Both the position numbers and the translations under genes were made by a program. From Mesorhizobium norvegicum (GTDB lineage: Bacteria; Pseudomonadota; Alphaproteobacteria; Rhizobiales; Rhizobiaceae), in assembly GCF_004919685.1 (NCBI RefSeq), contig NZ_SMYZ01000012.1:186001-250000 (forward strand): a DNA stretch of 64,000 bases. The letters run 5' to 3'. A model generated the notes under the pieces. That model ran no database searches. It saw nothing but the letters and a program-made list of their open reading frames with translations, and was not told where the DNA came from. Below, piece after piece: positions 47,702 through 60,118 of the stretch; the first letter of the stretch is position 1; each line of letters opens with the position of its first letter.

Positions 47702-48435
47702 GCCGCCGACCTCCTCGTGCCGAGATAGGCTTCGATGACGCGCGGGTCGGCAATCACGCCGGCCGGATCGCCGGCGGCCAGCACGCGGCCATTGTTGAGC
47801 ACCAGCAGGTGCTGCGAAAGGCTCATCAGGAAGGTCAGCACATGCTCGATCAACAGGATGGTGATGCCGCGTTCGGCGGTGCGGCGGATCAGGCCGATCG
47901 ATGTCTCGATCTCGGGCTTGGTCAGGCTCGACGCCGGTTCGTCAAGCAAGAGCATGCGCGGCTGCATGGCGACCGCGGTGGCAAGCATCAGGCATTTGCG
48001 CTCGAAGACGGACAGTTCGCCGGCAAGCCTGCCGAACGACTGGGACCCCAGGCCGACAAACTCCAGTGCCTCGGCGGCCGCGTTGCGGGCCGTAGCCGCT
48101 GTCTTTTCCTGCTTGCCGTAGCTGGCGCCGATCAGCGCGTTCTCGAACACGGTCAGCCCGTCGAAGCTGGTCTCGCGCTGAAACGTACGGGCAAGGCCGA
48201 GGCGCGCGATGGCGTGTCCCGACTTGCCGTTTATGGCAATGCCGTCAAAGCGGATCTGGCCCCGGTCGGGGCCGAACGGGATGCCGGTGATGATGTTGAA
48301 CAGCGTGCTCTTGCCGCTGCCGTTCGGGCCGGCGATGCCAAAGATCTCGCCGGCCTCGACCTTGAACGACACGCCATCGACGGCCTTCAGCGAACCGAAG
48401 GCCTTCGACACGTCGTCCAGTTCAAGCAGGGCCAT
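47698..48435 (-). CDS. livG: Branched-chain amino-acid-type ABC ATPase LivG with unusual signature motif
   Basis: A 245-residue ATPase. Walker A (GPNGSGKST) and Walker B (LLLDEP) are intact, as is the H-loop region LLIEHVLTFL. The ABC signature normally reads close to L(S/A)YGQQR in LivG; here the stretch is LSVFERK, lacking the Gly and Gln. The D-loop ASSLTKPE also differs from the usual AGLNPxE. One of the two composite ATP sites may therefore be weak or inactive, as in some heterodimeric ABC systems. Second gene of the operon, four bases after the binding-protein gene. Confidence 0.9.
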   Translation of the reverse strand: MALLELDDVSKAFGSLKAVDGVSFKVEAGEIFGIAGPNGSGKSTLFNIITGIPFGPDRGQIRFDGIAINGKSGHAIARLGLARTFQRETSFDGLTVFENALIGASYGKQEKTAATARNAAAEALEFVGLGSQSFGRLAGELSVFERKCLMLATAVAMQPRMLLLDEPASSLTKPEIETSIGLIRRTAERGITILLIEHVLTFLMSLSQHLLVLNNGRVLAAGDPAGVIADPRVIEAYLGTRRSAA

Positions 48436-48438
48436 TCC

Positions 48439-49692
48439 TCACTTCATCCAGGGCTGGAGCTTGAAGGCGCCGGTGGCGTATTTCTCCGGCGAGATCAGCG
48501 TGCGCTGGCCGTCCCAGATCTGGAAGAAGGTGATCGGGATATAGTCGTCGCCCTGCGTGGCAAGGTGGGTGGCGGGATCGAACTTCAGCCGCCCTTCCGC
48601 GACCTGCTTGTCGGTCTCCGACAGCGCCTTCATGATCGCCGCATGGTCGGATGCGCCGCCGACTTTCTTGACCGCGTCGAAATAGACATTGGTCATTTCG
48701 TAGAGGCCAACGCCATAGGTGCCGCTCTCGACGCCGTATTTTGCCTTGAACTTGGCCGCCACTTCATCGGCGCGCGGGTTCTTCGGGGTGGTCAGCGCGC
48801 CGCCGAGCAGATTGTAGATGACACCATCCGATTTCTTGCCGGTCAGCTCGACGAACTCCGGCACGCTCGGCGCATATTGCAGGAAGACGAGGCTCTTGGT
48901 CGGCTGTTCGAGGAACTGGTTCAGGAACGACGCCGAATTGCCCGGCAGGTAGTCGGTGTTGATGACCACATCCGGAACGTTCTCGCGCACCTTGGCGAGG
49001 ATCGAACGCCAGTCGGTCACTTCGCCGAACGGCACGATCTCGTCGACGGTGATGGTCCAGCCCTTCTCCTTGAAGGTCTTCTTCATGCCTTCGGAGATGG
49101 TCTTCGAATAGGCGTTGTCGGACGAGATGATGGCGACCTTCTTGGTCGGCAAGGTGATCTTGCCGTCGGCCGCGAGCTTTTCGACGAACAGGGTGACGTC
49201 GGTGTTGTAGGCGTCGAAGGAAGGCGTCAGCGACCAGCAGCACATGTATTTGTCGGGGCTCGGCGCGATGATGTCCCTGGTCTGCTGCGAGGTGGCCGCG
49301 AGCATATAGGGCATGTCCGCCTCGGCCATGTTGTCGATCTCGAAATTCGTCAGGCTGGCGTAGCCGGTCAGCATGAAATGCACGCCCGGATCGCCAAGCA
49401 GGCGCTCGACCGCGCTGGTGACGTTGCCGGCGGACTGGTCCTTGACGTCGCCGACCACCAGCTCGAACGTGTCCCCGGCAACGCCGCCGGCCGCGTTCGC
49501 TTCGTCGATGGCCATCTGCACGCCGCGCTGGAATTCCTGGCCGTCCGCCGCGGCAGGGCCGGTCAGCGGCGCAAGCAGGCCGATCTTGACGACATCGGCG
49601 AAGGCGGGAGCGCCTGATGCGGCAAACATGCCGATCAGCGTCGTGCTCATCAGGATATGGCGGATTCGACTTGCGGCGGATTTCGGTTTCAT
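48439..49692 (-). CDS. Leu/Ile/Val-type (LIV) ABC periplasmic binding protein
   Basis: A 417-residue exported protein: signal peptide ending ASGAPAFA, then VVKIGLLAPLTGPAAADGQEFQRGVQMAIDE, the entry of type I periplasmic binding proteins (Peripla_BP_6). KVAIISSDNAYSKTISEGMKKTF and MTNVYFDAVKK are also typical. These proteins carry amino acids, amides, short-chain acids or urea. The adjacent deacylase and hydrolase suggest an amide or ester ligand. First gene of the operon livG-F-H-M; its upstream region carries the RpiR-type element. Confidence 0.9.
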   Translation of the reverse strand: MKPKSAASRIRHILMSTTLIGMFAASGAPAFADVVKIGLLAPLTGPAAADGQEFQRGVQMAIDEANAAGGVAGDTFELVVGDVKDQSAGNVTSAVERLLGDPGVHFMLTGYASLTNFEIDNMAEADMPYMLAATSQQTRDIIAPSPDKYMCCWSLTPSFDAYNTDVTLFVEKLAADGKITLPTKKVAIISSDNAYSKTISEGMKKTFKEKGWTITVDEIVPFGEVTDWRSILAKVRENVPDVVINTDYLPGNSASFLNQFLEQPTKSLVFLQYAPSVPEFVELTGKKSDGVIYNLLGGALTTPKNPRADEVAAKFKAKYGVESGTYGVGLYEMTNVYFDAVKKVGGASDHAAIMKALSETDKQVAEGRLKFDPATHLATQGDDYIPITFFQIWDGQRTLISPEKYATGAFKLQPWMK

Positions 49693-49737
49693 TCGTGCTG
49701 TTCCCTGTTTTCCTCCCGTTCATCGGGAGTTGGATAA

Positions 49738-49765
49738 TTGACAATCTACGCATAATTGTTCTTAT
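49738..49765. promoter_or_regulatory. Shared divergent promoter/operator between liv operon and alpha/beta hydrolase
   Basis: On the plus strand TTGACAATC...ATTGT (49738-49759) closely matches the element in the rpiR promoter (42408-42430). TTGACA is followed 16 bases later by TCTTAT (49760-49765), a possible promoter for the hydrolase gene. The ACAAT/ATTGT halves form an imperfect palindrome, as expected for an RpiR-type dimer. Confidence 0.55.
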
Positions 49766-49883
49766 TTGAAAAGGATTTTTCAGCGCAACCTGACCGGGAA
49801 ATGTTTACGGCGGGACACGGGGGAACAGTGGCGCTTTGTTGCGCAGCTGCTTCAAAACAGGGCAATTCCAGACGGAGCCGACA

Positions 49884-50702
49884 ATGACGATCTCGCAGAA
49901 GACCCTTGAAACCAGCCACGGTAAGATCGCGGTGCGCCAGACCGGTGGCCGGGGAGCCGCTGTTATGCTGATCCACGGCAATTCGTCTTCCAGCGCCGTT
50001 TTCCGCAATCAGCTCGAGAGCCCGCTGGGCGAGCGCTATCACATCATCGCTCCCGATCTGCCCGGCCACGGAGCTTCAGGCGATGCGGTCGATCCGGAGC
50101 GCTCCTACAGCATGGAAGGTTATGCCGATGCCATGACCGAAGTGCTCGGGCTGCTCGGGGTCGACAAGGCCATCGTCTTCGGCTGGTCGCTCGGCGGCCA
50201 TATCGGATTGGAGATGATCGACCGCTTTCCCGGCCTGCTCGGCCTGATGATCACCGGCACCCCGCCGGTATCACCCGACGAAGTCGGCAACGGCTTCAAG
50301 CCGAGCCCGCATATGCACCTTGCCGGACAGGAAACCTTCAGCACCGCCGATGTTGAGGCCTATGCGCGCAGCACCTGCGGCGAGCCGTTCGAACCGTTTC
50401 TCCTCGACACGGTGGCGCGCACCGACGGGCGCGCCCGGCGCCTGATGTTCGAAAAATTCGCGGCCGGCACCGGCAGGAACCAGCGCGAGATCGTCGCCGG
50501 CAAGACGCCGCCGATCGCCGTTTTGAACGGCATCGACGAACCTTTCGTCAACACCGATTTCGTCTCGGCTGTGAAATTCTCCAATTTGTGGGAAGGCAAG
50601 GCGCACCTGTTCGACAAATCCGGCCACGCGCCGTTCTGGGATTCGCCGGACCGCTTCAATCCGATCTTCGCCCGCTTCCTGGCGAGTGTGGATCAGGCAT
50701 AG
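49884..50702 (+). CDS. Alpha/beta hydrolase
   Basis: A 272-residue cytoplasmic hydrolase. HGNSSSS forms the oxyanion-hole region and GWSLGG the nucleophile elbow (Ser102); the Asp is in NGIDEPF and the His in KSGHAPFW. ATG 49884 has GGAG seven bases upstream. It is divergent from a branched-chain-type importer and shares its candidate operator, which suggests that it cleaves an ester or amide brought in by that importer. The substrate is not evident from sequence. Confidence 0.85.
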   Translation: MTISQKTLETSHGKIAVRQTGGRGAAVMLIHGNSSSSAVFRNQLESPLGERYHIIAPDLPGHGASGDAVDPERSYSMEGYADAMTEVLGLLGVDKAIVFGWSLGGHIGLEMIDRFPGLLGLMITGTPPVSPDEVGNGFKPSPHMHLAGQETFSTADVEAYARSTCGEPFEPFLLDTVARTDGRARRLMFEKFAAGTGRNQREIVAGKTPPIAVLNGIDEPFVNTDFVSAVKFSNLWEGKAHLFDKSGHAPFWDSPDRFNPIFARFLASVDQA

Positions 50703-50891
50703 GTCCGTCGAAAAGGCTACGCCACCGACCACCCGCCTCCTTGGCGGACTGCGCCCTTGACAAGGACATCGCTTGCGCTCGGGCTTGCCACGCGCCGGCC
50801 ATCATGATGCCATCTCCCTGCGGAAGATTGCACCTTGCGGGTTCCGGGGTGGGCGATGCTGCTTGGGCGAATGACTGTTGAGGGTGCGCGC

Positions 50892-53800
50892 ATGTGCGTG
50901 GCGTTTGTCGCCGCGCTGATCTTGTGCCTGTGTGCGCTGGCCGCGGCTCAAGCCGAGGAGCCGAAGGCGCTGAAAGGTATCGCGCTCATCATCGGCCAGT
51001 CCGACTATCAGCATGTCGGCAAATTGCCCAATCCCGAAAACGATGCCCGCGCCATCGAGGAAATGTTCGACAAGCTCGGCTTCGAGACCGATGTCGCCAC
51101 CAACCGCGACGCACGCAAATTGCGGCGCGATCTCGAAGGCTTCGTTGACGATGCCGAGGGCGCCGATGTTGCCGTCATCTATTATTCGGGCCACGGCATA
51201 GAGGCTGGCGGCGAAAATTTTCTAGTGCCGGTCGATGCCGATGTCTCGGCGCTCGACGATGCCGGCGAAAAACTGGTGCCGTTGTCGTCGATCGTCGTCG
51301 AGCTGAAGGAGAAGGTGCCGGTCACCATCGTGCTGCTCGATGCCTGCCGCAACGATCCGTTCCCGCCGGGCACGTTGCTGAAGCTGACGCCGGGCGATGA
51401 CGGCAAGCCGATCGGCGCCGGCGGTCTGGGCGAAACCCGCAGTGTCGTGGCACTGAACAACAGCGCGCCGGCCAAGGGCTCGGCCGACGACAGCCTTGGC
51501 CAGGTCATCGGCTTTGCCGCCGAGCCTGGCAAGGTCGCGCTCGACGGTCCGGCCGACGGCAACAGCCCCTATGCGGCGGCGATATTGCGCCACATCGACA
51601 CGATGGGCGGCGAGGAATTCGGCACCGTGCTGCGCATGATCGGCGAGGAGGTCTATCTCAAGACCAACGGCCAGCAGCGGCCATGGGTCAATGAGAGCCT
51701 GCGCCGGCTGCTCTATTTCGGCACGCCCACCGAGCAGCCGAAGGGCGACGAGGGCGAAATCCTCAGCGAGCGCCGCCGGTTGCTGGTCACCATCTCGGCG
51801 CTGCCCGATCCGGAACGCCGCCAGATCGAAACCATTTCCCGCGATGGCGGCGTGCCGATGGACGCGCTCTACGCCATGCTGAAGACGCTCGGCACAGACG
51901 CGCCGAAAGACCCGGCCGAGCTCGACAAACTGCTGCGCGGCCAGACCGAGCGGCTGAAGCAGGTGCTGGCTGAGCAGTCGGCCTTGAAAAGCCAGGACCC
52001 GGAAATCGTCCGTCTGTCGAAACTGGCCGAACAGGCTGTGCAGGAGGGCGCGCTCGATGCCGCGCAGAAATTTCATGAGCAGGCCAAGGCCCGTGTCGGC
52101 GAGCTGTCGAAGACCGTCGACCAGGCCGAAGCCGATCTCAAGGCGCGCCGGCTGGAGTTTGCGGAAGTCTTCGCCAGCAGCGCCAAAACCTACGAGCTGT
52201 CTTTCAACTATCTCAAGGCGGCGCAGGACTACGCCAAGGCCTATGATGAAGTGGAAAAATGGAGCGATGTGGACGCCTGGTTCTACAAGGGAGCAGAGGC
52301 CGAGGCGCTTTCCAACCAGGGCGCGTTCTCCGGCGACAACGCGTTTCTGGTGCAGGCGGTGGCCGCTTACGAAAAGAGCCTGACCTATGTGTCGCGCGAA
52401 AAAACCCCGCGCAGCTGGGCGGCCACGCAGAACAACCTCGCCACCACTTTGTCGACGCTGGGCGAGCGCGAGGCCGGCCGCGACAATCTCGACAAGGCGG
52501 CCGCCGCCTTCGAGCAGGCGCTGAGTGTCTACACCCGCGAAGCCTATCCGGACGACTGGGCGTCCACATCAGGCAATCTCGGCACCGTCTACTGGCGACT
52601 CGGCCAGCGCGAAAACGGCACAGTGCTGCTCGACAAGGCGGTCGCGACCTTCCGCACAGCGCTTGAGGTGCAAGGCTCGAAAAAGGTGCCGCTGGAATGG
52701 GCGGCGAGCGAGAACAATCTTGGCATCGTGCTGTCGGAACTCGGCGAGCGCGAGACGAGCAGCGACAGTTTTCGCGCCGCGATCGAAGCGCATCGCGCCG
52801 CCTTGACGGAATACAGCCGCGCGCGCGTGCCGCTCGACTGGGCGTTGAGTCAGGTCAATCTCGGTGCGGCGCTGTTTCGCCTTGGCGCAAGAGAAAAGGA
52901 TGTGGCCTTGCTGGAGCAGGCGGTTGCAGCCTACCAGTCGGCAACGGAGGAAATGACGAGGGAACGTGCCCCGGCGCAATGGGCGACGATCCGCAACAAT
53001 ATGAGCTCGGCGCTGGAGACGATCGGCGAAATCAATGGCGATGTCGCCACGCTGCAGCGTGCACGCGATGCTGCGGAGGCAGCACTCACCGTCTGGACGC
53101 GCGAGCATGCGCCGGCAAGCTGGGCGAACGGCCAGCTGACGCTCGGCAATGCGTTGCAGCGCCTCGGCGCCAAGCAGGACGACAGCGCCACGCTGCTCAA
53201 GGCGGTCGCCGCCTATGAGGCGGCGCTCTCTGAATATCCGCGCGAAAAACTGCCGCTCGACTGGGCTTCGCTGCAGCAGAATCTGGGCTCCGCCTATGCG
53301 TCGCTCGGCGATCGCGACACGGGGGTCGACTATCTGCAAAAGTCGGCGAGCGCCTATCGCAACGCATCGGAGGTCTATACCGCCACTGCCGCTCCGCTCG
53401 AATTCGCCGCGATCGAGCACAGTCTCGGCAGCACGCTGTCGAGCTGGGGCGACCGCGCCGGCGACAGCGCAGTGCTCGAACAAGCGGTCGCCGCTTACGA
53501 TGCCGCGCTCACCGTGCGGACCAAGGAAAGCGCTGCGAAAGACTGGGCGAAGACGCAGTACCGGCTCGGCGCCGCCCTTTCCATGCTTGGCAAGGCCGAT
53601 GGCGGCCCGGTCGAGGCGCTTGAGCGCTCGGTGACAGCCTATCGTGCGGCACTTGAAGTGCAGACCCGCGACAGCGACCCGGAGGCCTGGGCGGCAACGC
53701 AATGGGGGCTGGGCCATGTGCTTCTGGTGCTGGGCGACCGCACGAGCAACGGTGAGGATTTCGGCCAGTCGGTGACGGCGCTCGAAGCGGCCTTGCCTCT

Positions 53801-54734
53801 CTATGATATCGCCACGGTGCCGGAGGATCACGCCCAGCTGCAAAATGACCTCGGCAGCGCCTATTACTACCTTGCCGGCGCCAGCAATGATCCGTCGCTC
53901 TACCAGAAGGCGGCGACGGCGCATGAGGTGGCTCTGGCCGTCTACGCTAAATTGCCGGACCGGACTTTATGGGCTTCGGTCGAGGGCGATCTCGGCAATG
54001 CGCGGATGATGCAGGCCAGTGCTGCCTCCGACCCCGACACCATGGCGAAGTCGGTGCAGGCCTACGAGGCTGCTCTGTCGGTGACGACCCGCGACAAGGA
54101 TGCCGACGGCTGGATCCGCAACCAGGCCAACCTCGCCAGCGCGCTGTCGACGCTGGGCTACTGGCGCAACGATGTCGCCTTGCTGAAGCATTCGGCCGGT
54201 ATTTACCGCAGCATACAAAGCGTGCGCACCCGCGATCGCGCGCCGGAGCAATGGGCGCGCACGCAAGGCGATTTCGCCCGTGTGCTCGGCATGATCGGTG
54301 AGAAGGCGCCGGAGCCGGCGGTGTTCGACGAAGCCATCGCCGTCAACCGGGCGCTCGCCGACGAGGTCGGCCGTGATCGCGATCCCGACCGCTGGGCCAG
54401 CCTGCAGAACGAAGTCGGCTACTCCTTGACGCTCGCCGGCCGGGCCGAAAACAACGTTGCCCGCTTCGAGGAGGCCGTGCCGATCCTGCGCGAGGCGATC
54501 GCCGTGCAGAAGAAGATCAATTCGGTGCCGGGCATCGCCTTCACTGAAGATAGCCTGTGCGACGTGCTGACCGATCTGGGCACCGCCCGCAAGCAGAAGG
54601 CGCTTGCCGAAGAAGCGATCGCCGCTTGCCAGGATGCGCTTGTCATCTTCCGGAAGCGCAAGATGGACGATCTCACCGCCGGCTCGGAGAAAAACCTCGC
54701 CGAGGCACAGGCCCTGCTGGCCGAGTTGCACTGA
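50892..54734 (+). CDS. Secreted caspase-like (peptidase C14) protein with TPR-like repeats
   Basis: A 1,280-residue protein. A signal peptide (MCVAFVAALILCLCALAAAQA) precedes a C14 caspase-like domain (about 30-265) with the catalytic dyad His101 (YYSGHG) and Cys152 (DACRNDPF). Residues about 330-430 are coiled. From about 440 to 1,230 there are some 16 repeats of about 47 residues of the form xxWAxxQxNLGxALxxLGxR...AVAAYxxALxxxTRExxP, TPR-like. Start ATG 50892 follows GAGGG; earlier codons would bury the signal peptide. The protein is likely periplasmic; its substrate is unknown. Confidence 0.85.
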   Translation: MCVAFVAALILCLCALAAAQAEEPKALKGIALIIGQSDYQHVGKLPNPENDARAIEEMFDKLGFETDVATNRDARKLRRDLEGFVDDAEGADVAVIYYSGHGIEAGGENFLVPVDADVSALDDAGEKLVPLSSIVVELKEKVPVTIVLLDACRNDPFPPGTLLKLTPGDDGKPIGAGGLGETRSVVALNNSAPAKGSADDSLGQVIGFAAEPGKVALDGPADGNSPYAAAILRHIDTMGGEEFGTVLRMIGEEVYLKTNGQQRPWVNESLRRLLYFGTPTEQPKGDEGEILSERRRLLVTISALPDPERRQIETISRDGGVPMDALYAMLKTLGTDAPKDPAELDKLLRGQTERLKQVLAEQSALKSQDPEIVRLSKLAEQAVQEGALDAAQKFHEQAKARVGELSKTVDQAEADLKARRLEFAEVFASSAKTYELSFNYLKAAQDYAKAYDEVEKWSDVDAWFYKGAEAEALSNQGAFSGDNAFLVQAVAAYEKSLTYVSREKTPRSWAATQNNLATTLSTLGEREAGRDNLDKAAAAFEQALSVYTREAYPDDWASTSGNLGTVYWRLGQRENGTVLLDKAVATFRTALEVQGSKKVPLEWAASENNLGIVLSELGERETSSDSFRAAIEAHRAALTEYSRARVPLDWALSQVNLGAALFRLGAREKDVALLEQAVAAYQSATEEMTRERAPAQWATIRNNMSSALETIGEINGDVATLQRARDAAEAALTVWTREHAPASWANGQLTLGNALQRLGAKQDDSATLLKAVAAYEAALSEYPREKLPLDWASLQQNLGSAYASLGDRDTGVDYLQKSASAYRNASEVYTATAAPLEFAAIEHSLGSTLSSWGDRAGDSAVLEQAVAAYDAALTVRTKESAAKDWAKTQYRLGAALSMLGKADGGPVEALERSVTAYRAALEVQTRDSDPEAWAATQWGLGHVLLVLGDRTSNGEDFGQSVTALEAALPLYDIATVPEDHAQLQNDLGSAYYYLAGASNDPSLYQKAATAHEVALAVYAKLPDRTLWASVEGDLGNARMMQASAASDPDTMAKSVQAYEAALSVTTRDKDADGWIRNQANLASALSTLGYWRNDVALLKHSAGIYRSIQSVRTRDRAPEQWARTQGDFARVLGMIGEKAPEPAVFDEAIAVNRALADEVGRDRDPDRWASLQNEVGYSLTLAGRAENNVARFEEAVPILREAIAVQKKINSVPGIAFTEDSLCDVLTDLGTARKQKALAEEAIAACQDALVIFRKRKMDDLTAGSEKNLAEAQALLAELH

Positions 54735-54803
54735 CGGAATTGCCGCTCTGGAGCCAGGTGCTTGCAACGACGCGTGACAATGATGATCGTCTGTCGTATA
54801 TTG

Positions 54804-54823
54804 ACATAAAGATATCCTTATGT
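54804..54823. promoter_or_regulatory. Near-perfect palindrome upstream of metH (candidate methionine-pathway operator)
   Basis: ACATAAAGATATCCTTATGT is a 20-base palindrome with one mismatched pair, 35 bases upstream of metH and overlapping a TTGACA (54801-54806). ArsR-type regulators (SahR/SamR) have been proposed by comparative genomics to control methionine genes in proteobacteria, and this site is of that kind; the assignment is inference. No SAM riboswitch is recognised here. Confidence 0.55.
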
Positions 54824-54857
54824 GACATGAAAAGGCTTGTCGCCAAAGGGATAAAAA

Positions 54858-58667
<3,810 letters not shown>

Positions 58668-58687
58668 CTGATGCCGGCGCGCGTCTG

Positions 58688-58725
58688 ATGGAGAAGCGAC
58701 AGGCGAATGCCAATCGCTTCTCCAT
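58688..58725. terminator. Bidirectional terminator-like hairpin between metH and the VOC gene
   Basis: A perfect 12-bp stem (ATGGAGAAGCGA / TCGCTTCTCCAT) with a 14-base loop starts 20 bases after the metH stop, between two convergent genes. No T-run follows on either strand. Confidence 0.55.
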
Positions 58726-58757
58726 TGTCATCCTGGCCCGCTTCGATTCCGGTGGGC

Positions 58758-59162
58758 TTATTGCATGGCGGACGGGTTCATCCACAGCAGCTCCCAGACG
58801 TTGCCGTCCGGATCTTCGATGTGGCGGTTGAACATGAAACCGAGATCCTGCACCGGGTTGGGATCGGCGCGACCGCCTGCCGCCACGCCCTTCTCGATTA
58901 CGGCATTGACCTCGTCCTTGCTGTCGGTGGTGAGCGCGATCAGCATCTGGCTGTCCCGCTTGGCATCGCCGATCGGGCGCGCTGTGAACTGGCCGTAGTG
59001 CTGGTGCGTCAGCAACATGACCCCAATCGAGTCGGAGAACATGATCGAGCTGGCCTGGTCGTTCGAGAATTGCGGGTTCAGCGTGCCGCCGATCGCGAGA
59101 TAGAACTTGGTCGCCGCCTGCAGATCGCGCACCGGCAGATTGAGGAAGATCATCTTGGTCAT
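58758..59162 (-). CDS. VOC/glyoxalase-fold protein
   Basis: A 134-residue protein with the paired beta-alpha-beta-beta-beta modules of the VOC superfamily: MIFLNLPVRDLQAATKFYLAIGG and HIEDPDGNVWELLWMNP, with the metal-binding Glu in the latter. The subgroup (PhnB-like/bleomycin-resistance-like) covers many substrates, so none is assigned. It diverges from the TetR gene, sharing a region with two direct repeats; TetR may control it. Confidence 0.8.
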   Translation of the reverse strand: MTKMIFLNLPVRDLQAATKFYLAIGGTLNPQFSNDQASSIMFSDSIGVMLLTHQHYGQFTARPIGDAKRDSQMLIALTTDSKDEVNAVIEKGVAAGGRADPNPVQDLGFMFNRHIEDPDGNVWELLWMNPSAMQ

Positions 59163-59199
59163 CGGTTCAAGCCTTGCTTTCGTTGACGGGTACTAGCCA

Positions 59200-59251
59200 G
59201 TCTAGTACTGTAGGCATAGTTACCATGCGGGAACGGTACCGTCTAGTACTG
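59200..59251. promoter_or_regulatory. Two direct repeats in the VOC/TetR intergenic region
   Basis: GTCTAGTACTG occurs at 59200-59210 and 59241-59251, 41 bases apart (about four helical turns), between the divergent VOC and TetR genes. Each core CTAGTA..-type half is near-palindromic, as for TetR-family operators. Confidence 0.5.
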
Positions 59252-59264
59252 GTTGAGAGGCGCT

Positions 59265-59897
59265 ATGGAAAATAATGGTGAGACCAGATCGGCTCGCAAG
59301 GATCGTGAAATCATCGAAGCGGCCACGGCCGCGTTCATCGCCAAGGGTTATGATGGAACCAGCATGGAAGAGATCGCCACCAAGGCAGGCGCTTCCAAGC
59401 AGACCGTCTACAAGCATTTCACGGACAAAGAGACGCTTTTCAGCGAAGTCGTCGAGTCCACCGCCAGCCAGACCAACGATGTTGTCGAGTCCGTGACGAT
59501 GCTGCTTTCCGAGGCGCAATTCATGGAGGGCGGTCTGCAGCAGCTTGCCCGACGCATGACAACGACGCTGATGGACGACGATTTGCTGAAGCTGCGGCGT
59601 CTGATTATCGCCAACGCTGATCGAATGCCGCAGCTTGGCCGCAGCTGGTATGAAAAAGGTTTTGAGCGCATGCTTGCCTCGGTGGCGTCATGCTTTCAAA
59701 AGCTTACCAGTCGAGGCCTGTTGCAGACCAGCGATCCCCGTTTGGCGGCCAGCCATCTCTTCGGAATGCTTCTCTGGATCCCCATGAACGAAGCCATGTT
59801 CACCGGAAGCAACCCGCGCTCAAAGGCCGACCTTGAGCGGCATGCCGATGCCTCGGTTGAAGCGTTCCTTGCCGCCTATGGGGTGCGGTCGAAATAG
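59265..59897 (+). CDS. TetR-family transcriptional regulator
   Basis: A 210-residue repressor. The N-terminal HTH is IIEAATAAFIAKGYDGTSMEEIATKAGASKQTVYKHF (about 16-52), and a helical C-terminal ligand domain follows, including LFGMLLWIPMNEAMF, typical of the TetR_C AefR-like group. ATG 59265 has GAGAGG four bases upstream; ATG 59253 has none. It diverges from the VOC gene, and the multicopper oxidase gene follows after 221 bases. Confidence 0.88.
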   Translation: MENNGETRSARKDREIIEAATAAFIAKGYDGTSMEEIATKAGASKQTVYKHFTDKETLFSEVVESTASQTNDVVESVTMLLSEAQFMEGGLQQLARRMTTTLMDDDLLKLRRLIIANADRMPQLGRSWYEKGFERMLASVASCFQKLTSRGLLQTSDPRLAASHLFGMLLWIPMNEAMFTGSNPRSKADLERHADASVEAFLAAYGVRSK

Positions 59898-60118
59898 TCA
59901 CGCTCCTCTCCGCCGGCGATGCGTCTTGCGGTCGATTGTCCGTCCGCGCCTGTCGTCTTTTGCTTCAGGTTCCCGTCCGCATCGGCTGGTATCTCGAGGA
60001 GATCTGCCGCGCCAGAAACAGCTTCAACTGCCAGCAGGCCGGTTTTGCACAGGCTGCTCGCTTACGATCCAAGGCTGCGATAAACCCAAGGCAGCCGTCT
60101 TTGCAGTTGGAGCGCCGA

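Noticed and set aside
54735-54857. SAM-type riboswitch before metH
   Set aside because: The leader is short and holds only the palindrome; I see no conserved riboswitch core or pseudoknot pairing.
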